NCBI RefSeq assembly: GCF_001053095.1
Contig: NZ_CGBP01000030.1
Coordinates: forward strand, 1 to 56,810
DNA length: 56,810 bases
Direction of reading: 5' to 3'
From: Yersinia similis
GTDB lineage: Bacteria; Pseudomonadota; Gammaproteobacteria; Enterobacterales; Enterobacteriaceae
The notes under the pieces are model-generated. The model did no database searches. It saw nothing but the letters and a program-made list of their open reading frames with translations, and was not told where the DNA came from. Each line of letters begins with the position of its first letter. The first letter of the stretch is position 1. A program made the position numbers and the translations under genes. Of this stretch, positions 46,233 to 56,810 are shown one piece after another.

Positions 46233-47873
46233 TTATTTTTTCTTCTCGCGGCTGTGTAAGCCACGTTTTTCCAGACCACGATAAATCAGCTGCTGTTGCA
46301 GGATGGTCACCAGGTTACTGACGATATAGTACAGCACCAGACCTGCCGGGAACCACAGGAAGAACACGGTGAAGATAACCGGCATAAAGGTCATGATCTT
46401 CTGCTGCATTGGGTCAGTCACGGTAGTTGGTGACATCTTCTGAATAAAGTACATGGTGATACCCATCAGAATTGGCAGAATGTAGTACGGGTCTTGTGCT
46501 GACAGGTCATGAATCCACAGAATGAATGGCGCATGGCGCAACTCAACAGAACTCATCAACATGTAGTACAACGCCAGGAAGATTGGCATCTGAATGATCA
46601 GCGGTAAGCAGCCACCCAGCGGGTTAACCTTCTCTGCTTTGTACAGCGCCATCATCTCCTGACTCATACGCTGCTTATCGTCACCGATACGCTCACGCAT
46701 GGCGGCCAGTTTAGGCTGCAGCAAACGCATTTTCGCCATCGAGGTGTATTGCGCTTTTGTCAGCGGGTACATGATACCGCGCACGATAAAGGTAATAACG
46801 ATGATGGAGAAGCCCCAGTTACCCACAAAGCTGTGGATAAACTTCAGCAGTTTGAATAGTGGCTGAGAAATGAACCACAACCAACCATAATCAACAGTCA
46901 GGTCCAGATGTGGCGCAATTTCCGCCATTTTATTCTGAATCTCTGGGCCAATCCACAGTGTGGCACTCAGTTGTTTCTGTTCACCGGGTTGGATAACAAC
47001 AGGCGCACCTTTGAAACCAATTGCGGCAAGGCCGTTACCTAACTCAGCAGAGTAGAAGGTGTTGGTTTCGTTAGCCGCTGGGATCCATGCTGTGGCGAAA
47101 TACTGCTGCAACATAGCGACCCAGCCACCTTTGGTGGTGATGTCCATATTTTTGTCTTCGATGTCACTAAAGCTATATTTCTTATATTTAGTTTCATCAG
47201 AAGAGTAAGCCGCACCACGATAAGTCTGTAGCGCAAAGTTATTGCTACCGGTATCACGCTTTTTAGGCAAGTTGATGCTTTGCTTCAATTGACCAAACAG
47301 CGTCAGCTCCAGCGGGGCAGCGGAGGCGTTGTTAACGTGATAATCCACGCCGATGGCGTAATCGTTACGTTTCAGCACGAAAGTCTTAATGAAAACAGAG
47401 CCATCTTTACTTGTGAAGGTTAATGGAATGCGCAGTTCATCCTGACCATCTGCCAGAACAAAGCTGGTTTGTGGCACTTCAAACAAAGGACGGTCGCCAT
47501 TCGCTGGGTTATCCGGGCCATTTTTGCCTGTCAGACCACTTTGTGCCTGATAAACGAAACTTGGAGTGGTTTCCAGTAATTCGAACGTATTACTTGAACC
47601 CAAAGTATCTGGGTAAGCCAGGAGATTAGCCTGCTCAATGTCACCGCCTCGGGTATTAATAGTCAGAGACAGCACATCAGTTTTTACAGTGATCAGTTGA
47701 CCTTGACCGCTGCCTGGCACAGCCTGGCTTGCTTTATCACCGGTAGCGGTATTCGTAGTCTGTTGCGTGGTCTGAGCGGTTGGTTGTGGATTGTTATCCA
47801 CTTGCCAAGCTTGCCAGATCATGAAAGACACGAACAGCAGAGCGATGAGTAGAAGATTGCGTTGCGAATCCAT
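46233..47873 (-). CDS. yidC: membrane protein insertase YidC
   Basis: A 546-residue Oxa1/YidC insertase for inner-membrane proteins, alone or with SecYEG. An N-terminal membrane anchor (about 4-20) is followed by a large periplasmic domain (about 60-330) and five core helices. [36 protein letters not shown] and the basic C-terminal tail are typical. Fo subunit c (atpE in this window) is a classical substrate in E. coli. Confidence 0.97.
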   Translation of the reverse strand: MDSQRNLLLIALLFVSFMIWQAWQVDNNPQPTAQTTQQTTNTATGDKASQAVPGSGQGQLITVKTDVLSLTINTRGGDIEQANLLAYPDTLGSSNTFELLETTPSFVYQAQSGLTGKNGPDNPANGDRPLFEVPQTSFVLADGQDELRIPLTFTSKDGSVFIKTFVLKRNDYAIGVDYHVNNASAAPLELTLFGQLKQSINLPKKRDTGSNNFALQTYRGAAYSSDETKYKKYSFSDIEDKNMDITTKGGWVAMLQQYFATAWIPAANETNTFYSAELGNGLAAIGFKGAPVVIQPGEQKQLSATLWIGPEIQNKMAEIAPHLDLTVDYGWLWFISQPLFKLLKFIHSFVGNWGFSIIVITFIVRGIMYPLTKAQYTSMAKMRLLQPKLAAMRERIGDDKQRMSQEMMALYKAEKVNPLGGCLPLIIQMPIFLALYYMLMSSVELRHAPFILWIHDLSAQDPYYILPILMGITMYFIQKMSPTTVTDPMQQKIMTFMPVIFTVFFLWFPAGLVLYYIVSNLVTILQQQLIYRGLEKRGLHSREKKK

Positions 47874-47875
47874 CG

Positions 47876-48133
47876 TTAGTGTTCTCTGTTATCGTCGAGT
47901 TTCGGCGGCACGGGATCATCGCCACCTGAGTTCAAAGGGTGGCATTTTAATACGCGTTTCAGTGTTAACCAACTGCCTTTTATCATGCCAAACCTGCGCA
48001 ATGCCTCAATTCCGTAATGAGAGCATGTCGGATGGAAACGGCAACGCGGCCCCAGCAACGGACTGATTACGAGCTGATAGCCCCTAATCAGCCCGATCAG
48101 GATGCGGGAGCCTGGCGACAGTGGCGACGCCAT
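47876..48133 (-). CDS. yidD: membrane protein insertion efficiency factor YidD
   Basis: An 85-residue small protein that aids YidC-dependent insertion. The family signature [20 protein letters not shown], with paired cysteines, and [12 protein letters not shown] are present; the N terminus is amphipathic ([14 protein letters not shown]). Its start overlaps the end of rnpA by 37 bp and it ends 2 bp before yidC, so the three are tightly coupled. Confidence 0.94.
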   Translation of the reverse strand: MASPLSPGSRILIGLIRGYQLVISPLLGPRCRFHPTCSHYGIEALRRFGMIKGSWLTLKRVLKCHPLNSGGDDPVPPKLDDNREH

Positions 48134-48456
48134 AATTTTTCCAAAGCTTCCGTCAACGCACGGTTATCGAGGTCAGCCACACCTTTTTTTACCAAAACGA
48201 CAAAATCCATAGACGGTAACGTATGCTGATGTAAACGGAAGCTTTCGCGGGTTAAGCGCTTTATCCGATTACGTTCATGAGCACGTTTGACATGTTTTTT
48301 TGCGACGGTAAGACCGATGCGGGGATGCCCCAGCTCGTTCAGGCGGCCGAGGATAGTAATTTGCGGCGTGCCAGCCCGTTGTGGTTGCTGGAAGACGAAA
48401 GTGAAATGACTGGGAGTTAACAAACGTAACTCCCTAGGAAATGCTAGCTTAACCAC
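48097..48456 (-). CDS. rnpA: ribonuclease P protein component RnpA
   Basis: A 119-residue basic protein that binds RNase P RNA and aids 5' maturation of tRNAs. The RNR-type motif is within [20 protein letters not shown], and the [12 protein letters not shown] strand is conserved. It lies just downstream of rpmH, the universal order. Confidence 0.96.
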   Translation of the reverse strand: MVKLAFPRELRLLTPSHFTFVFQQPQRAGTPQITILGRLNELGHPRIGLTVAKKHVKRAHERNRIKRLTRESFRLHQHTLPSMDFVVLVKKGVADLDNRALTEALEKLWRRHCRQAPAS

Positions 48457-48474
48457 TGAGATGGTTAGCTTTTA

Positions 48475-48627
<153 letters not shown>

Positions 48628-48720
48628 CTAAACTTAAAATAATTACTGATTCAGTAAACGCGTTTGGCTGCTCGGAGTGAAGACCACCGACGCCTCAATC
48701 GCAACATATAAAGAAGCGGG

Positions 48721-48749
48721 ATTGTAATAATTGTACAGTCCCGAGTCAA
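48721..48749 (-). promoter_or_regulatory. sigma-70 promoter of rpmH-rnpA
   Basis: On the minus strand TTGACT (48749-48744) and TACAAT (48726-48721) are separated by 17 bp, a near-consensus strong promoter suited to a ribosomal protein gene. Confidence 0.75.
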
Positions 48750-49061
48750 TTGACATCGCGTCTGCCGCTTAGAAGTTTTCTAAACGGGGAGTTTACCAAG
48801 AGCCTGCCTGCCCGTGTTTACCGCTGGATTCCCTTTAGCTATCGCTATTAAGAACACAGGCATCACACGTAGGGCTGAGGATTATACGGACTCCCTGCCA
48901 AAGCGCAAGGATCGCGGTGAGATCCTTTACAGATTAAAAGAGATCCATTGCCGGAATAAGGGGAAGGTGACACCAGTATATTCCGAAATATTTATGGATC
49001 TTTAACGATGAGGCCACGAAAATCGATCTACTGGGTTACACTCATTGCAGAAGTAACAGCC

Positions 49062-49070
49062 TGTGGATAA
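49062..49070 (-). promoter_or_regulatory. DnaA box in the dnaA upstream region
   Basis: TGTGGATAA is a perfect DnaA box read on the minus strand. It lies 257 bp before the dnaA start codon and fits the known autorepression of dnaA. Confidence 0.75.
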
Positions 49071-49326
49071 AAAGGATCTAATCTGTGAGGAAGGAGAGGA
49101 TCTATTGCTCCTTTTGCGTTATGATCCGCCATTCCGATCGCTTCCCCTACTCTGGGATCGTGGGGGAATGTGAGTCGTAAAAAATCAGCAGTAAAAAAAC
49201 AACTGTAAAAAACAGTTCGCATGTCACCTTGGCTTGCTACAGGCCATATGGCGTGTGTCAAAACGATGAGTTACAAAATATCCTGATTTCTTTCTTTTTA
49301 TTGATCTTGTTCGAGTGGAGTCCGCC

Positions 49327-50715
49327 GTGTCACTTTCGCTTTGGCAGCAGTGTCTTGCCCGATTGCAGGATGAGTTACCTGCCACAGAATTTAGTATGTG
49401 GATACGCCCCCTACAGGCAGAACTGAGTGACAATACTCTGGCGCTTTACGCACCTAATCGTTTTGTACTGGACTGGGTCCGCGATAAGTACTTAAACAAT
49501 ATCAATGGCTTACTTAATGATTTTTGTGGCGCAGAGGTCCCTTTACTGCGTTTTGAGGTAGGGAGTAAACCTGCGGCAAGAGCACACAATAATCCAGTTA
49601 CAGCCAGCGTGAGTACGCCTGTTGCTCCGGTTACCCGCAGTGCACCTATGCGCCCGAGCTGGGACAACTCACCCGCTCAGCCAGAACTTTCTTACCGCTC
49701 TAATGTGAATCCAAAACACACATTTGATAACTTTGTTGAAGGTAAATCTAACCAGTTGGCCCGTGCTGCCGCCCGTCAGGTAGCCGATAACCCAGGTGGT
49801 GCCTATAACCCGTTATTCCTTTATGGCGGTACAGGCTTGGGTAAAACCCATCTGCTACACGCGGTGGGGAACGGCATTATGGCCCGTAAAGCCAATGCTA
49901 AAGTGGTCTATATGCATTCCGAGCGTTTTGTGCAAGATATGGTCAAAGCCTTGCAAAATAATGCTATCGAAGAGTTTAAACGCTATTATCGTTCGGTTGA
50001 TGCTTTATTAATCGATGATATTCAATTTTTTGCCAATAAAGAGCGTTCTCAGGAAGAGTTTTTCCACACCTTTAATGCGTTGCTGGAGGGGAATCAGCAG
50101 ATCATTTTGACCTCAGATCGCTATCCAAAAGAGATCAATGGGGTGGAAGATCGTCTGAAGTCGCGCTTTGGTTGGGGGTTGACGGTCGCCATTGAGCCAC
50201 CAGAGCTGGAAACGCGTGTAGCGATCCTAATGAAGAAAGCGGATGAAAATGATATTCGCTTACCGGGAGAGGTCGCGTTCTTTATTGCCAAGCGTCTGCG
50301 TTCCAATGTGCGTGAATTGGAAGGGGCATTGAACCGTGTGATCGCCAATGCCAATTTTACTGGTCGCGCTATCACGATTGATTTTGTTCGCGAAGCCCTG
50401 CGTGATTTGTTGGCGTTGCAAGAAAAGCTGGTCACTATCGATAATATTCAAAAGACTGTTGCTGAATATTATAAAATTAAGGTCGCTGACCTGCTCTCCA
50501 AACGGCGTTCCCGTTCGGTTGCCCGCCCTCGCCAAATGGCAATGGCACTGGCAAAAGAGCTAACCAACCACAGCCTGCCTGAAATCGGCGATGCGTTTGG
50601 TGGCCGCGACCATACCACGGTGTTGCACGCTTGCCGGAAGATTGAGCAATTGCGTGAGGAAAGTCACGACATCAAAGAAGATTTCTCTAACTTAATCAGA
50701 ACATTATCCTCCTAG
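49327..50715 (+). CDS. dnaA: chromosomal replication initiator DnaA
   Basis: A 462-residue AAA+ initiator binding the oriC and mioC boxes in this window. Start is GTG 49327 ([20 protein letters not shown]) with TGGAGT upstream; a second in-frame GTG lies four codons earlier. Walker [14 protein letters not shown], Walker [10 protein letters not shown] and the C-terminal DNA-binding signature [15 protein letters not shown] are intact. dnaN follows after 4 bp. Confidence 0.98.
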   Translation: MSLSLWQQCLARLQDELPATEFSMWIRPLQAELSDNTLALYAPNRFVLDWVRDKYLNNINGLLNDFCGAEVPLLRFEVGSKPAARAHNNPVTASVSTPVAPVTRSAPMRPSWDNSPAQPELSYRSNVNPKHTFDNFVEGKSNQLARAAARQVADNPGGAYNPLFLYGGTGLGKTHLLHAVGNGIMARKANAKVVYMHSERFVQDMVKALQNNAIEEFKRYYRSVDALLIDDIQFFANKERSQEEFFHTFNALLEGNQQIILTSDRYPKEINGVEDRLKSRFGWGLTVAIEPPELETRVAILMKKADENDIRLPGEVAFFIAKRLRSNVRELEGALNRVIANANFTGRAITIDFVREALRDLLALQEKLVTIDNIQKTVAEYYKIKVADLLSKRRSRSVARPRQMAMALAKELTNHSLPEIGDAFGGRDHTTVLHACRKIEQLREESHDIKEDFSNLIRTLSS

Positions 50716-50719
50716 CGCT

Positions 50720-51820
50720 ATGAAATTTATCATTGAACGTGAGCATCTGCTAAAACCGCTGCAACAGGTCAGTAGCCCGCTGGGTGGACGCCCTACGTTG
50801 CCTATTCTGGGTAACTTGTTGCTGCAAGTCACGGAAGGCTCTTTGCGGCTGACCGGTACCGATCTGGAGATGGAGATGGTGGCTTGTGTTGCCCTGTCTC
50901 AGTCCCATGAGCCGGGTGCTACCACAGTACCCGCCCGGAAGTTTTTTGATATCTGGCGTGGTTTACCCGAAGGGGCGGAAATTACGGTAGCGTTGGATGG
51001 TGATCGCCTGTTAGTACGCTCTGGTCGCAGCCGTTTCTCGTTGTCTACCTTGCCTGCGATTGACTTCCCTAATCTGGATGACTGGCAGAGTGATGTTGAA
51101 TTCACTTTACCGCAGGCCACGTTAAAGCGTCTGATTGAGTCCACTCAGTTTTCGATGGCCCATCAGGATGTCCGTTATTATTTGAACGGCATGCTGTTTG
51201 AGACCGAAGGCGAAGAGTTACGTACTGTGGCGACCGATGGGCATCGCTTGGCTGTATGCTCAATGCCTATAGGCCAGACGTTACCTTCACATTCGGTGAT
51301 CGTGCCGCGTAAAGGTGTTATGGAGCTGGTTCGGTTGCTGGATGGCGGTGATACCCCCTTGCGGCTGCAAATTGGCAGTAATAATATTCGTGCTCATGTA
51401 GGCGATTTTATTTTCACATCTAAGCTGGTTGATGGCCGTTTCCCAGATTATCGCCGCGTATTGCCGAAGAATCCTGATAAAATGCTGGAAGCGGGTTGCG
51501 ATTTGCTGAAACAGGCATTTTCGCGTGCGGCAATTCTGTCAAATGAGAAGTTCCGTGGTGTTCGGCTCTATGTCAGCCACAATCAACTCAAAATCACTGC
51601 TAATAACCCTGAACAGGAAGAAGCAGAAGAGATCCTCGATGTTAGCTACGAGGGGACAGAAATGGAGATCGGTTTCAACGTCAGCTATGTGCTCGATGTG
51701 CTTAATGCACTGAAGTGCGAAGATGTGCGCCTGTTATTGACTGACTCTGTATCCAGTGTGCAGATTGAAGACAGCGCCAGCCAAGCTGCCGCCTATGTCG
51801 TCATGCCAATGCGTTTGTAG
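50720..51820 (+). CDS. dnaN: DNA polymerase III beta sliding clamp
   Basis: A 366-residue clamp subunit of three similar domains that dimerises around DNA and tethers polymerases. [20 protein letters not shown] and the C-terminal peptide-binding edge ending [10 protein letters not shown] are canonical. The gap to recF (172 bp) is unusually long because of an inserted palindrome. Confidence 0.98.
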   Translation: MKFIIEREHLLKPLQQVSSPLGGRPTLPILGNLLLQVTEGSLRLTGTDLEMEMVACVALSQSHEPGATTVPARKFFDIWRGLPEGAEITVALDGDRLLVRSGRSRFSLSTLPAIDFPNLDDWQSDVEFTLPQATLKRLIESTQFSMAHQDVRYYLNGMLFETEGEELRTVATDGHRLAVCSMPIGQTLPSHSVIVPRKGVMELVRLLDGGDTPLRLQIGSNNIRAHVGDFIFTSKLVDGRFPDYRRVLPKNPDKMLEAGCDLLKQAFSRAAILSNEKFRGVRLYVSHNQLKITANNPEQEEAEEILDVSYEGTEMEIGFNVSYVLDVLNALKCEDVRLLLTDSVSSVQIEDSASQAAAYVVMPMRL

Positions 51821-51827
51821 TATTTAT

Positions 51828-51952
51828 CGGGCTATCTTACTTGCCCCTTTGCGATTGGGCAGTGCTCGCCATCCTCACGTACATGAAGTACGCTCCGGTG
51901 GCTGCGCGCTGGCCGCACGCAAATGGCCTGCGACGATAACGCCCTTGATCAG
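51828..51952. repeat. long imperfect palindrome between dnaN and recF
   Basis: Sequence around the centre CGTAC-ATGAA-GTACG (51878-51892) is self-complementary over about 60 bases on each side with mismatches: the left arm CCTTTGCG...GGGCAG...GCTCGCCA pairs with TGGCTGCG...GGCC...CGCAAATGG, and GGGCTATC pairs with GATAACGCCC. The element differs in sequence from that at 8475-8628. In E. coli recF follows dnaN with almost no gap. Confidence 0.6.
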
Positions 51953-51992
51953 AAATAAGGCGACATTGCCTTCGATCATAAGAATTAGTTTC

Positions 51993-55512
<3,520 letters not shown>

Positions 55513-55542
55513 TTTGTTAGCCAGATAATTATTGGCCAGATA

Positions 55543-55582
55543 AAAAAGTCCAGGGTGGGAAACTGCCACTGGGCTTTTTTTT
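55543..55582 (+). terminator. gyrB terminator
   Basis: AAGTCCAG (about 55546-55553) pairs with CTGGGCTT (55569-55576) including one G-T pair, followed by a run of T's to 55582. Just before it GCCAGATAA occurs twice. Confidence 0.85.
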
Positions 55583-55726
55583 GTCTGAAAATTATTATTG
55601 TTACCTGATGAGTATCGCTTTTAGATTTTTCATTTTGATGCTATTTGCATGGTGCTTAGACTTACTGGTATTCGTGTGCTGAATCGAGTTAGCATGAGAT
55701 ATTCGTTAAATATAGATGAGGGCCCT

Positions 55727-56536
55727 ATGGCTATTGAACTGATCGCTATTGATATGGATGGCACGTTGCTGAATCCACAGCATGAAATTACGCCACGGGT
55801 AAAGCAGGCGATTGCTGCTGCGCGGGCTAAAGGCGTCTGTGTGGTGCTGGCCACGGGTCGGCCTTATATCGGGGTTCAACGTTATTTACGTGAACTGAAT
55901 ATGGAGTACAGTGGCGATTATTGCATCAGTAATAACGGTGCATTAGTACAAAAGGCAGCAACTGGCGAGTGTATTTTACAAGAGACCCTCAGTTTTGAGG
56001 ATTATCTCTATTTTGAAGCGCTATCCCGTGAGTTGGGTGTTAGCTTCCAGGCATTTGATTTCGATACGTTATACACCGCCAATAAAGACATCAGTAAATA
56101 TACACTTCATGAAGTGATGTTGACGGGGATCCCACTGAAGTACCGAGCAGTGGACGAGATGGATTCGACATTACGTTTCCCGAAAGTGATGATGATTGAT
56201 GAGCCAGAGCGGTTGGATCGTGCATTGGCTATGATGCCTGCCGAGGTATTTGAACGTTTCACTATTATGAAGAGTGCGCCATTTTATCTGGAAATCCTGA
56301 GTAAGCGGGCGGATAAAGGCACTGGCGTGAAAATGCTGGCTGAGCATTTAGGCATTGTGCAAGAAAATGTCATGGCGTTGGGTGATCAGGGTAATGATAT
56401 CGCAATGGTTAACTACGCCGGAGTGGGGGTTGCCATGGGGAATGCTATCCCAGAGCTGAAAGAGATAGCGCAGTATGTGACGGGGACCAACTGCGAGGAT
56501 GGTGTGGCGACTGCGATTGAGAAGTATATTGGCTGA
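55727..56536 (+). CDS. yidA: HAD-family sugar phosphatase YidA (Cof type)
   Basis: A 269-residue cytoplasmic HAD phosphatase with a C2B cap. Motif I is DMDGTLLNPQH (D9, D11), motif II LATGRPY, and motif IV GDQGNDIAMVNYAGVGVAMGN. E. coli YidA acts on various sugar phosphates. ATG 55727 (MAIELIAIDMDGTLL) has GAGGG about 6 bp upstream; the longer frame to 55649 is unlikely. Follows gyrB as in E. coli. Confidence 0.94.
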   Translation: MAIELIAIDMDGTLLNPQHEITPRVKQAIAAARAKGVCVVLATGRPYIGVQRYLRELNMEYSGDYCISNNGALVQKAATGECILQETLSFEDYLYFEALSRELGVSFQAFDFDTLYTANKDISKYTLHEVMLTGIPLKYRAVDEMDSTLRFPKVMMIDEPERLDRALAMMPAEVFERFTIMKSAPFYLEILSKRADKGTGVKMLAEHLGIVQENVMALGDQGNDIAMVNYAGVGVAMGNAIPELKEIAQYVTGTNCEDGVATAIEKYIG

Positions 56537-56670
56537 TTATTTGTATTTTTTATTTATATTTTTGATTGGGTGATTTGAGTCGGTGATCGGGTTCGGTTGA
56601 TATTCGTTCAGTGATCACCTAATCACAGTCGTCTCGACCGAGCAGGAGGGCTAGCCAGACCATCATCTTT

Positions 56671-56810
56671 AGGCTTTTAATACGCTTTTGATTTTGAATG
56701 GGTTGTTGATGTCCAAAGCACATTTGAGCAGCCGAGTGAAGCCAGACTGTCTACTCCCCGTTATCTGAGACAGACCTGATTAGACTTTTAATAACTTTTT
56801 GATTTTGAAT
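56671..56810. repeat. direct repeat at the right edge
   Basis: Two copies of a 30-bp sequence, 56671-56700 and 56781-56810, match at 26 of 30 positions by eye and share CTTTTAATA and TTTTGATTTTGAAT. They are 110 bp apart and the second is cut by the window end. No gene lies between them. Confidence 0.55.

Noticed and set aside
48814-49005. 63-aa frame upstream of dnaA
   Set aside because: No ribosome site or conserved features; the region is better explained as rpmH/dnaA control DNA.
51756-51992. N-terminal extension of RecF
   Set aside because: It would run through the end of dnaN and the palindrome; the known RecF N terminus begins at 51993.

Overview
This window is ordinary, densely coded core chromosome of a gamma-proteobacterium of the Enterobacterales, most likely a Yersinia. 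The reasoning is inference from memory, because no search could be run. Gene order closely follows the E. coli 84-minute region. Most proteins match their E. coli counterparts in length, as far as I recall those. The intergenic gaps carry many ERIC-type repeats and long palindromic repeats of the kind known to be abundant in Yersinia, and a Proteus CcmA-like bactofilin and a FabV reductase are present. The species cannot be settled from sequence alone.

Layout. (1) 0.15-8.4 kb: regulator yieP and efflux gene hsrA converge on the ribose operon rbsDACBKR (minus strand), with two RbsR-type operators upstream of rbsD. (2) 8.5-13.9 kb: potassium transporter kup, diverging from ravA-viaA. (3) 13.9-19.1 kb: asnA/asnC, mioC, the replication origin oriC (about 16.11-16.37 kb), mnmG and rsmG. 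(4) 19.7-26.9 kb: the complete F1Fo ATP synthase operon atpIBEFHAGDC. (5) 27.5-30.9 kb: glmU and glmS, making UDP-GlcNAc precursors. (6) 31.6-36.4 kb: the phosphate operon pstSCAB-phoU behind two Pho boxes. (7) 36.7-43.3 kb: an accessory stretch with a bactofilin, an amino-acid ABC importer lacking its ATPase, yieH, adeP and a small AT-rich membrane protein. (8) 43.3-48.6 kb (minus strand): fabV, mnmE, yidC, yidD, rnpA, rpmH. (9) 49.3-55.5 kb: dnaA-dnaN-recF-gyrB, then yidA. oriC and dnaA lie about 33 kb apart, as is usual in this order.

Functionally the window joins replication initiation (oriC, dnaA, dnaN, gyrB), tRNA U34 modification (mnmE, mnmG), membrane protein insertion (yidC, yidD), energy conversion (atp), envelope precursor supply (glmU, glmS, asnA indirectly) and nutrient uptake (rbs, kup, pst, the orphan ABC importer, adeP).

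I did not find a convincing new multi-gene system. The most interesting material is between genes: ERIC elements inside the atp and pst transcription units, a palindrome separating dnaN from recF, a decayed secreted coiled-coil gene beside pstS, an importer without an ATPase gene, and a direct repeat at the right edge that may begin a larger array.
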